From assembly GCA_029263035.1 (NCBI GenBank), contig JAJCYF010000118.1:1-31275 (forward strand): 31,275 nt of DNA, read 5' to 3'. Numbering within the stretch: position 1 is the first letter of the stretch; every line of letters starts with the position of its first letter. Positions 14,964-21,907 of this stretch are shown here, piece by piece. The position numbers and the translations under genes were made by a program. The stretch is from Actinomycetes bacterium (GTDB lineage: Bacteria > Actinomycetota > CADDZG01 > JAHWKV01). Below the pieces are notes generated by a model. The model was given only the letters and a program-made list of their open reading frames with translations. It made no database searches and was not told the DNA's origin.

Positions 14964-16571
14964 CTACAGCTGGTCTGCCAGCTGGGTCAGCGTGGCCGCC
15001 TCCTGCGCAGTCATCGCCTTGCCCGACTGCGCTGCCACCTCGTTCTTGAACGCACCCAGGATGTTCGCCGCGGTGCCGTCCTGGCCCCGCCCGGCAGCCG
15101 CCTCGGCCGACCGCAGCTTGGCGCACAGGCTGTTGGCGACGCCGTTGTGGTCGACGTACTGCTCCACCAAAGCACACAGGCCGTCGTAGGTCACCACTAT
15201 CACGAACGTCGTGCTCTCGGTTGCCGTGTTGCCGGCCCGGTCGGTCGCCGTGGCGGTGAGCGTGTGGGTGCCGCCGCCAAGCGCCATCGCCGGCGAGTTG
15301 ACCTCCGGGCAGTCCACGGTGTCGATACCGGACAGGGCATCGCTCGCCGTGCAGGTGATCACCACCGTCTGGTCCAGCGTGTAGGTGCCGGCGTTCCCCT
15401 CGAACACGATGCTCGGAGCGGTCCTGTCGATGTTGATGCCGCCCACCGTCGCCTGGGCGGTGTTGCCGGCGTTGTCGGTGGCGGTTCCGGTCACGCTCTG
15501 CCCGGTCCCCTCTGCGGTGAGCGTCGTCGGGCCGGAACAGCTTGCGATGCCCGAGCCGCTGTCGTCGCACTCAAAGCCGACCGTGACGTCGGTGTTGTTC
15601 CAGCCGTTGGCGTTCGCCGCCGGAGTCCGGGAGCCGGTGATGGTCGGATCGGTGGCGTCCTGGACCGTTACCTGCACCGTGTCGGTGGCGCTCAGCTCGC
15701 CGTCACTGACTTCCAGGGTGATGGTGAGCGATCCGGCCGGCAGCTGAACCGTCGGGTTCGCCCCGGTGACGCCGCTCAGGCCCGCACCGGTCCAGGCGTA
15801 GGTCAGCGCATCGCCGTCCGGGTCGCTGGAGCCGCTGCCGTCCAGAGTGACATCGGTGAGGGTCCCGGTCTGCTCGACCGTCTGATCCGCCCCGGCGTTG
15901 GCTACCGGGCGGGTGTTCTGCTCCAGCGTGGCGAACAGCTGCACGCTGTTGGTGCCGTTCTCCTGGGAGATGAACTGGGTGACCAGGTCCCCGCCGGCGT
16001 TCTGGAAGCCGAGGATGGTCAGGGTGAAGCTCGTGTCCCCGAGGACCTGAGTCGCACTTAGCTCGCTGCCCAGCGACACGATGGTGATCGCGTCGGAGCA
16101 CGGGGTGTTCGACGGGTACGGGCAGGGCGTGATGTTTTCCGTGTTGTCGATCTCAAGGCTGGTCGGCACCGAGAGGCCGAACGACCCGCCCGCGGTTGCG
16201 ACGTCGACGGTTACCGTCAGCAGGACGCCGTCGATCTGGGTTCCGCCGGCGGTGGGGTTGTTGAAGTGGACCAGAGTGCCGACTGAAAACGGGTCCTCGT
16301 TGGAGACGACGGCGCTGGCTCCCTGGAACCCGAGCCCGCTGGTGCCGCTGCCGGTCGACTGGCCCCATCGAATCTGGCTTTCCGGTCCCGACGGACAGGG
16401 CGGATTCGGGCCGCATCTGAACGCCGACCCGGCGCCATCGCCCACCGGATTGCTGAACCTTCCTTCCGAGTTCACGTTTGCGTCGACCGCAGAGGCCGGC
16501 ACCGCCAGGAACATCAACAAGAAGGCGACCGCCAGGAACGACGGCAAGCCAAAGCGCGTAGTAAATTTCAA
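14964..16571 (-). CDS. Secreted surface protein: choice-of-anchor K, PKD, Ig-like and FIMAH domains
   Basis: The 535-residue exported protein has a signal peptide (~1-28, ending VPASA-VD). It continues with a beta-rich choice-of-anchor K/THxN-like domain ('IRWGQSTGSGTSGLGFQG', 'LVHFNNPTAGGTQIDGV'; ~40-220) and a PKD domain ('ANAGADQTVEQTG', 'GSGSSDPDGDALTYAWTG'; ~225-315). Two Ig-like beta repeats follow, of the kind with 'GWNNTDVTVGFECDDSGSGI' and 'ATDRAGNTA'. The C-terminal helical FIMAH-type domain is 'LCALVEQYVDHNGVANSLCA' to 'GAFKNEVAAQSGKAMTAQEA'. Paired cysteines in the Ig repeats could be disulphides. It is probably a cell-surface or matrix adhesive protein; no catalytic domain is seen. 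The start is TTG 16571, with AGGGGG 7 nt upstream and a correct signal peptide. The frame extends upstream to 16709, but that part reads as leader. Confidence 0.85.
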   Translation of the reverse strand: MKFTTRFGLPSFLAVAFLLMFLAVPASAVDANVNSEGRFSNPVGDGAGSAFRCGPNPPCPSGPESQIRWGQSTGSGTSGLGFQGASAVVSNEDPFSVGTLVHFNNPTAGGTQIDGVLLTVTVDVATAGGSFGLSVPTSLEIDNTENITPCPYPSNTPCSDAITIVSLGSELSATQVLGDTSFTLTILGFQNAGGDLVTQFISQENGTNSVQLFATLEQNTRPVANAGADQTVEQTGTLTDVTLDGSGSSDPDGDALTYAWTGAGLSGVTGANPTVQLPAGSLTITLEVSDGELSATDTVQVTVQDATDPTITGSRTPAANANGWNNTDVTVGFECDDSGSGIASCSGPTTLTAEGTGQSVTGTATDNAGNTAQATVGGINIDRTAPSIVFEGNAGTYTLDQTVVITCTASDALSGIDTVDCPEVNSPAMALGGGTHTLTATATDRAGNTATESTTFVIVVTYDGLCALVEQYVDHNGVANSLCAKLRSAEAAAGRGQDGTAANILGAFKNEVAAQSGKAMTAQEAATLTQLADQL

Positions 16572-16598
16572 GTCTTTCCCCCTTACGAGCTGTCTGCT

Positions 16599-16614
16599 GC
16601 TGCCCCACGGCAGC
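16599..16614 (-). promoter_or_regulatory. Leader hairpin of the PKD/FIMAH gene
   Basis: GCTGCC-CCAC-GGCAGC, a 6-bp stem with a 4-nt loop, lies about 28 bp before the TTG start in the untranslated leader. No riboswitch family was recognised. Confidence 0.35.
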
Positions 16615-16653
16615 GCACTAAGGTTAAAAACCGGCAGGGGGGCGGGACAGAGG

Positions 16654-16687
16654 GTTAGTACCTGAATTCCTGGTGGTGTTAGTACCT
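16654..16687 (-). promoter_or_regulatory. Pair of AGGTACTAAC direct repeats upstream of the PKD/FIMAH gene
   Basis: AGGTACTAAC occurs twice on the minus strand (16663-16654 and 16687-16678), 24 bp apart, upstream of the secreted protein gene and beyond the MarR stop. Identical 10-mers about two helical turns apart suggest a regulator's binding sites. Confidence 0.4.
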
Positions 16688-16725
16688 TCTTTTTTCGGGT
16701 GTTGAGCACCTAAGCCGGCGGCGGC

Positions 16726-17196
16726 CTAGGGTTCGACCATCCGGGCGGTCGCCTCCTCCTGCCTGCGGGCCGCCTCGGTGCAAAAGTGCAGAATCGTCTC
16801 CAGCTGCTCTATGGAGTAACCGTCCAGCAGTTCGTTCAGCGACTTCATGAAGTCGTCGAACAGGCCCGCCATCGCACCTACGTTCTCCCGGTTCAGCTCG
16901 ACAAGGACGCTCCGGCCGTCGGCCGGGTTCGGAATCCGCCGGGCAAAGCCTTTTGCCTCCAGCCGCCCTATGAGGCCGGTGACCGACGCCGGCGCCAGGC
17001 CCGATCGGGCGCTCAGCTCCCCCGCGCTCAGCGGTCCGAAGCGCTCCAGCAGGTCGAGTGCCTTCTCGTCGGTCGCCCCCAGGCCCACCTTCGCCGCCAG
17101 AGCACTGTGGTACATGACGGCTGCGGTGCTGAGCACCCGCCCGGCGAAGCCGATCTGCTCCTTCAGTTCGCGCCGCCGCTTCAACTTGTTTGACAT
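16726..17196 (-). CDS. MarR family transcriptional regulator
   Basis: The 156-residue protein has a winged-helix MarR core: 'ALDLLERFGPLSAGELSARS' (first DNA-binding helices), the recognition helix in 'LAPASVTGLIGRLEAKGFAR', and the wing 'RIPNPADGRSVLVELN'. Flanking helices form the dimer domain. MarR proteins bind palindromes and release them on binding a small ligand. ATG 17196 is chosen; GGGAGG lies directly before it, so translation may start from a short leader, and TTG 17205 is the alternative. The gene faces an FAD monooxygenase gene across 59 bp holding a near-perfect palindrome, implying it represses that gene and itself. The monooxygenase substrate is a plausible inducer. Confidence 0.9.
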   Translation of the reverse strand: MSNKLKRRRELKEQIGFAGRVLSTAAVMYHSALAAKVGLGATDEKALDLLERFGPLSAGELSARSGLAPASVTGLIGRLEAKGFARRIPNPADGRSVLVELNRENVGAMAGLFDDFMKSLNELLDGYSIEQLETILHFCTEAARRQEEATARMVEP

Positions 17197-17214
17197 GCCT
17201 CCCAAGCTAGCAGA

Positions 17215-17240
17215 TTATTTAGTTCGGTCGAACGAAATAA
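17215..17240. promoter_or_regulatory. MarR operator palindrome
   Basis: TTATTTAGTTCG (17215-17226) and CGAACGAAATAA (17229-17240) match as inverted repeats at 11 of 12 positions, around a GT centre. The palindrome is AT-rich against GC-rich surroundings. It sits between the divergent MarR and monooxygenase starts, just before the latter's ribosome-binding site. Confidence 0.8.
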
Positions 17241-17255
17241 ATCCAAGGAGGAAAG

Positions 17256-18458
17256 ATGAAGGCACTGATCATCGGGGGCGGCATCGCCGGGCCGGTCACC
17301 GCAATGGCGCTGCAGAAGGCGGGCATCGACTCCACCATCTACGAGGCCTACCCCTCCGGGGCCGGCGACACCGGCGCCTTCCTCACCTTCGCCGGCAACG
17401 GGATGAACGCCCTGGCGGCCATCGGCGCCGACGGCCCGGTGCGAGAAGCGGGCTTCGACACCCCCCGGCTGATTTTCACCAGCGGAACCGGCAAGCGGCT
17501 CGGCGAGATCCCCAACGGCGGCGCGGTCTCCGGCGGCAACGTCAGCCAGACCATCCGCCGGGGCGACCTGTACCAGGCGCTACAGTCGCAGGCCGCCGAG
17601 CGCGGGATCCAGGTGGAGTACGGCAAGAGGCTGGTCGATGCACATACCGGCCCCAACTCGGTCACCGCCCTGTTCGCCGACGGCACCGAGGCCACCGGCG
17701 ACCTGTTAGTAGGGTGCGACGGCCTGCGTTCGGTCACCCGGCGCCTCATCGACCCCGATGCCCCCGTTACCCGCTACGTCCCGGTCCTGAACACCGGCGG
17801 GTTCTCGGCCGGGGTCAAAGTCCCCGGCGACCCCGGCGACTTCCACATGATGTTCGGCAAGCGCTGCTTCTTCGGCTACGTCAACGCCCCGAACGGCGAG
17901 GTCTGGTGGTTCGCGAACCCGCCCCGGCGGGACGAGCCGGTTTCCCACGAGCTGTCGGCGGTGGAGAGCGGCCAGTGGAAGCGGACGCTGACCGAACTGT
18001 TCGCCGACGACGCCGGCCCGGCGGTCGAGATCATCCAGGCGACCACCAACCGCCTGGCAGCCTGGAGCACCTACGACCTGCCGAAGGTCCCCCGCTGGCA
18101 CAACGACCGGATGATCATTCTCGGCGACGCCGCCCACGCCACCTCGCCCTCGGCCGGGCAGGGGGCCTCGATGGCGATCGAGGACGGCGTCCTGCTGGCC
18201 AAGTGCCTGAGGGACCTGCCGCTGGCCGATGCGTTTCCGGCCTTCACCGACCTGAGGCGGGAGCGGGTGGAGGCGGTGGTCGCCGCCGGCGCCCGGTCGG
18301 CCAACGACAAGGCGGCCGGCCCGGTCGCCCGGGTGATCCGGGACCTGATGCTGCCGCTGGTCTTCCGGAAGATGTCGACGAGCAAGGCTCAGGAGTGGAT
18401 GTACGGTTACCGGATTGACTGGGACTCGCCGGTGACGCCGCCGGCCCGGGCGGCTTGA
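17256..18458 (+). CDS. FAD-dependent monooxygenase (PHBH/TetX-like fold)
   Basis: The 400-residue flavoprotein aromatic hydroxylase type shows the N-terminal Rossmann motif 'ALIIGGGIAGPVTAMAL' with Glu at the end of strand 2 ('TIYEAYP'), the conserved R-x-x-L ('RRGDLYQAL'), the DG motif 'LLVGCDGLRSVTRR' and the GD motif 'MIILGDAAHATSPSAGQGA'. Such enzymes hydroxylate aromatic or polyketide compounds using NAD(P)H and O2; some inactivate antibiotics. Start ATG 17256 has AGGAGG about 6 nt upstream. It is controlled in all likelihood by the divergent MarR protein through the operator at 17215. A UvrA-like ABC gene follows after 65 bp, which together suggests a drug-response locus. The exact substrate is not readable from sequence. 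Confidence 0.9.
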   Translation: MKALIIGGGIAGPVTAMALQKAGIDSTIYEAYPSGAGDTGAFLTFAGNGMNALAAIGADGPVREAGFDTPRLIFTSGTGKRLGEIPNGGAVSGGNVSQTIRRGDLYQALQSQAAERGIQVEYGKRLVDAHTGPNSVTALFADGTEATGDLLVGCDGLRSVTRRLIDPDAPVTRYVPVLNTGGFSAGVKVPGDPGDFHMMFGKRCFFGYVNAPNGEVWWFANPPRRDEPVSHELSAVESGQWKRTLTELFADDAGPAVEIIQATTNRLAAWSTYDLPKVPRWHNDRMIILGDAAHATSPSAGQGASMAIEDGVLLAKCLRDLPLADAFPAFTDLRRERVEAVVAAGARSANDKAAGPVARVIRDLMLPLVFRKMSTSKAQEWMYGYRIDWDSPVTPPARAA

Positions 18459-18523
18459 GCAAAAGCGCAACACGCGGTCCCATTGCGGTCACGATCCGAC
18501 CTCATTCGGGACTAGCCTGGGAT

Positions 18524-20779
18524 ATGAGTACCACCGTCAGGCCTGCGATCAGGATCCGGGGCGCCCGGACCAACAACCTCAGGGGCATCGACCTCGACAT
18601 CCCCCGCAACGCCCTTACGGTCGTGGTCGGGGTCTCCGGGTCCGGGAAGTCCTCCCTGGTGTTCGACACGGTGGCCGCGGAGGCCGGGTTTCAGTGGAAC
18701 GAGACCTACCCGCCCTTCCTGCGCAACCGGCTCCCCCGCTACGCCCGGGCGGAGGTCGACTCCATCGAAGGCCTCTCCCCCGTCGTGATCGTCGACCAGC
18801 GCCGGCTGGGCGGCAACGCCCGCTCCACGGTCGGGACCAGCACCGATGCCTGGACCTACCTTCGGCTACTCTTCTCCCGCATCGGGGTCCCGCAGATCGG
18901 GGAGTCGAATCGCTTCTCATTCAACGACCCCAAGGGCATGTGCCCCACCTGCGACGGGATCGGAATGACCCTCGCCGGTGACGTCGACAAAATGCTCGAC
19001 CTGGACCGATCCCTTCAGGGCGGGGCGATCCTGCTGCCCGGGTTCGGCGACGGGCAGTACTGGTACCGCCAGTACGCCGACATCGGCTCGTTCGACCCGT
19101 CCGCCCCGCTGCGGGAGTGGTCCCCGCAACAGCGGGAGGCGCTTCTGCACGGAGGTGAAGCCGCGGCACGCCTAGGCAACAAGCCGCCCAAGGACTACCA
19201 GGGAATCGTGGAACGCTTCGAGCGTGTCTACCTTCACACCTCCGACTCGCTCTCCGACCGCAAGCAGGCGGTGCTGGAACGGTTCACCCGGTCGCGGGTC
19301 TGCCCGGACTGCGACGGCGCCCGGCTGAACCGGCAGGCCCTTTCGGTTGAGGTGGCCGGGCACAACATCGCCCAGATGGCCCGGATGGAGATCCGTGACC
19401 TGGCGAAGCTCGTCGGCACGGTGGGTGATGCCCGGGTGGCCCCGGTCGTCGAGGGACTGCTGACCCGGCTGGGCGCCCTGGTCGACATCGGCCTGGGGTA
19501 CCTGTGCCTGGACCGCGGCACCACGACCCTGTCCGGAGGTGAGTCCCAGCGGCTGAAGTCGGTCCGGCACCTGGGCAGCAGCCTGACCGAGGTGCTCTAC
19601 GTCTTCGACGAACCGACCGTCGGCCTGCACCCCCGCGACGTCGCCAACATGGTGGCCCTTCTGAAGAAGCTGCGCGACCAGGGCAACACCGTCATCGTCG
19701 TCGAGCACGACCCGGACGTCATGGCCGAGGCCGACCGGATCGTCGAGATCGGGCCCGGCGCCGGCGAGCACGGCGGCAAGCTCATCTTCCAGGGGCCCTT
19801 CGCCGAGCTTTCCGGCACAGACACCCCTACCGGCCGGGCGCTGACCCGCAGACCGGCCGGCGAAGCCAATCCCAGGCAGCCAAAGGGGCACCTGACGGTC
19901 GCCAATGCCCGCCGGAACAACCTCAAGGACGTCACCGCCGGAATCCCGCTCGGCGTTTTTACGGTGGTAACCGGAGTCGCCGGCTCCGGCAAGTCCAGCC
20001 TCCTTGCCGAGTTCGTCGACCGGCACCCGGCGACCGTCATCGACCAACGGCCGGTCGGCGCGGGCAGCCGCTCGACGGTGGCAACCTACAGCGGTATCGC
20101 TCCCCGCCTGCGGGCGATTTACGCCCGGAAGACCGGGGCTCCGGCGGCGCTGTTCAGCGCAAACTCTGCCGGCGGGTGCCCCGACTGCAAGGGCAAGGGA
20201 ACCATCCGAACCGACCTGGCGTTCATGGACGACCAGACGATCGTCTGCGAGACCTGCAACGGCCGGCGCTACTCCCCGCAGGCCCTGGTTCACACGGTAA
20301 ACGGCCTCACGATCGCCGACGCCGAGAGCTTCACCGCCACCGAAGCGGCCGCCGTGTTCGACGACCCCCAGATAGTCCGGGCGCTGGCCGGGATCATCGA
20401 AGCCGACCTGGGATATCTCCGGCTCGGGCAAACCCTGCCCACCCTCTCGGGAGGCGAGAACCAGCGGCTCAAGATCGCCGCCGAGCTCCACAAGGGCGAT
20501 GTGTCGAACCTCTACGTGCTGGACGAACCGACCACCGGCCTGCACCTGTGCGACGTCGACACGCTCGTCAACAACCTGCAACGACTGGTCGATGCCGGGA
20601 ACACGGTCATCGTCATCGAGCACAACCTCGACGTCATTCGCAGGGCGGACTGGATCATCGACATCGGCCCCGAGGCCGGCCACGACGGCGGGGAGCTGGT
20701 ATTCGAAGGGACGCCGGAGGCCATGTCGGCGACTGCGTCGACATTGATCGCAGCCTACCTCCGCGCGGTAGGTGAATAG
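18524..20779 (+). CDS. Short UvrA-like ABC ATPase (UvrA2/DrrC-type)
   Basis: The 751-residue protein has two UvrA ABC modules: Walker A 'GVSGSGKSSL' and 'GVAGSGKSSL', signatures 'LSGGESQR' and 'LSGGENQR', and Walker B 'VFDEPTVGLH' and 'VLDEPTTGLH'. The zinc-module cysteines are CPTC, CPDC, CPDC and CETC. Housekeeping UvrA is typically about 940-1000 residues. This one is shorter in the first module, consistent with loss of the UvrB-binding region, as in UvrA paralogues linked to resistance against DNA-intercalating drugs. It may bind drug-modified DNA independently of UvrB; that is inference. ATG 18524 begins the recognisable N-terminus, but no Shine-Dalgarno is visible. It converges with the EamA gene 9 bp away. 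Confidence 0.9.
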   Translation: MSTTVRPAIRIRGARTNNLRGIDLDIPRNALTVVVGVSGSGKSSLVFDTVAAEAGFQWNETYPPFLRNRLPRYARAEVDSIEGLSPVVIVDQRRLGGNARSTVGTSTDAWTYLRLLFSRIGVPQIGESNRFSFNDPKGMCPTCDGIGMTLAGDVDKMLDLDRSLQGGAILLPGFGDGQYWYRQYADIGSFDPSAPLREWSPQQREALLHGGEAAARLGNKPPKDYQGIVERFERVYLHTSDSLSDRKQAVLERFTRSRVCPDCDGARLNRQALSVEVAGHNIAQMARMEIRDLAKLVGTVGDARVAPVVEGLLTRLGALVDIGLGYLCLDRGTTTLSGGESQRLKSVRHLGSSLTEVLYVFDEPTVGLHPRDVANMVALLKKLRDQGNTVIVVEHDPDVMAEADRIVEIGPGAGEHGGKLIFQGPFAELSGTDTPTGRALTRRPAGEANPRQPKGHLTVANARRNNLKDVTAGIPLGVFTVVTGVAGSGKSSLLAEFVDRHPATVIDQRPVGAGSRSTVATYSGIAPRLRAIYARKTGAPAALFSANSAGGCPDCKGKGTIRTDLAFMDDQTIVCETCNGRRYSPQALVHTVNGLTIADAESFTATEAAAVFDDPQIVRALAGIIEADLGYLRLGQTLPTLSGGENQRLKIAAELHKGDVSNLYVLDEPTTGLHLCDVDTLVNNLQRLVDAGNTVIVIEHNLDVIRRADWIIDIGPEAGHDGGELVFEGTPEAMSATASTLIAAYLRAVGE

Positions 20780-20788
20780 CGGTGAGGC

Positions 20789-21697
20789 TCACAGCGGCTT
20801 TGCTGCGACCGGCCCCCGCTGCCCGCTGAGTGCTCCGACGAAGACCCCGGCGATCACCAGCACCCCGCCGGCTGCGGCCGATGCGGTGACCGGCTCGTCC
20901 AGGATGAAGATCCCCAGAACCGTGGCCACCAGGGGCATCAGCACGAACATGTACGACATCCCCGAGGCGGTCCACCGCTTGATCGTCCACAGGAACAGCA
21001 CGAACAAGGCCACCGACCCGAAGGTGATCAGGTAGGCCAGCGCCCACCAGGTTGCCGCGTCCGGGGGAACGGCCCAGCTCTCCCGGGTGACGGCCGAAAG
21101 CGCCAGCAGGATCAGTGAGCCGGCCAGCATCCCGACCGCGTTCGTCGACACCGGGTTCCCGAGAGGAAGCTTCTTGACGACGACGTTGGCCTCGGCGTCG
21201 CAGGCGGCCGCCGCCAGGATGGAAAGGACCGGCCCGATTGCGACCCCGGCGGTGGCGGGTGCGCCGAGCATGACGGCGATACCGGTCATGGCGATGGCCC
21301 CGCCGGCCAGGCCCCGAAGCGTGATCCTCTCCAGCCCCTGCGCCGCGGCGAAGAACAGCGTGAGCAGGGGAACCGAAGCTGCGAGCGTGCCGGCTATCCC
21401 GGCGGGCAGGTAGACCAGGCCCCAGTAACCGAAGGCGAAGAAGCCGGCAAACCCGAGAAGGCCGAACACCAGGGTCCCCGGAAGCTCCCGCCGGGTGGGT
21501 AGCGGCAGCTTGCGGGCGATGACCCAGCCGAACAGCAGGACCGATGCGGCAAGAAAGCGGGTCCCGGCGCCGAAGAACGGAGGCAGGCCCCGGTTGGAGA
21601 GGCGGACGACCACCAGGTTGCTCCCGGCCAGCAGGACAACTGCGCCGAAGCCGGCCAGCGTCAATCCATCGGGCCTTCGGCTTTCGGCGGCGTCCAC
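20789..21697 (-). CDS. EamA/DMT family transporter
   Basis: The 302-residue protein has ten predicted transmembrane helices in two EamA repeats. Typical signatures are 'FGYWGLVYLPAGIAGTLAAS' and 'WTIKRWTASGMSYMFVLMPL', then 'VLGIFILDEPVTASAAAGG' near the C-terminus. DMT-family proteins export metabolites or amino acids, or take up small molecules; the substrate is unknown. The start is uncertain. GTG 21697 gives the usual length but lacks a clear ribosome-binding site, and the frame is open to 21790. It is convergent with the UvrA-like gene and divergent from the second M23-hydrolase gene. Confidence 0.88.
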   Translation of the reverse strand: MDAAESRRPDGLTLAGFGAVVLLAGSNLVVVRLSNRGLPPFFGAGTRFLAASVLLFGWVIARKLPLPTRRELPGTLVFGLLGFAGFFAFGYWGLVYLPAGIAGTLAASVPLLTLFFAAAQGLERITLRGLAGGAIAMTGIAVMLGAPATAGVAIGPVLSILAAAACDAEANVVVKKLPLGNPVSTNAVGMLAGSLILLALSAVTRESWAVPPDAATWWALAYLITFGSVALFVLFLWTIKRWTASGMSYMFVLMPLVATVLGIFILDEPVTASAAAGGVLVIAGVFVGALSGQRGPVAAKPL

Positions 21698-21826
21698 CTG
21701 CGAGTCATAGCACCCGCCGGGGCCACTGCCAAGCACGGGACTTTGGCCGGGCGGCCCCCGTCTTCCGGTTAAGGAAAAGTTTCTTCCCACTCTGGAAGAT
21801 TCAGTATTCCCCTTGTCGTACCCGAT

Positions 21827-21835
21827 TGTTATCTT
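21827..21835 (+). promoter_or_regulatory. Possible extended -10 box for the M23-lipase gene
   Basis: TGT-TATCTT fits an extended -10 element about 75 bp before ATG 21908, in the same relative place as TGC-TAACAT upstream of the paralogue. Three CACTTCC-type repeats follow between here and the hairpin (21842, 21869, 21879). Confidence 0.3.
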
Positions 21836-21883
21836 TTATGTCACTTCCTCTGGCGCTTCCACTTCCCCGCCGTCACTCCACTT

Positions 21884-21900
21884 CCCCTTGTGTTGCGGGG
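21884..21900 (+). promoter_or_regulatory. Leader hairpin covering the GGGG ribosome-binding site (second copy)
   Basis: CCCC (21884-21887) pairs with GGGG (21897-21900) around TTGTGTTGC. The GGGGG here is the only plausible Shine-Dalgarno before ATG 21908. Aligned with the leader at 5058-5074, it conserves CACTTCCCC, the TTGC before GGGG, and the TTTGT spacer, although the loop length differs. Confidence 0.45.
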
Positions 21901-21907
21901 GTTTGTT

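Noticed and set aside
15147..16061. 304-codon plus-strand frame opposite the PKD/FIMAH gene
   Set aside because: It is antisense to clearly recognisable PKD and Ig-like domains and has no motif of its own.
16847..18418. 523-codon plus-strand frame across the MarR and monooxygenase genes
   Set aside because: It runs antisense to MarR, through the operator, then out of frame with the monooxygenase; the product is Arg/Pro-rich without domains.
19172..20683. 503-codon open frame antisense to the UvrA-like gene
   Set aside because: It is a mirror of a highly conserved ABC protein in GC-rich DNA; composition and lack of motifs mark it as a shadow.
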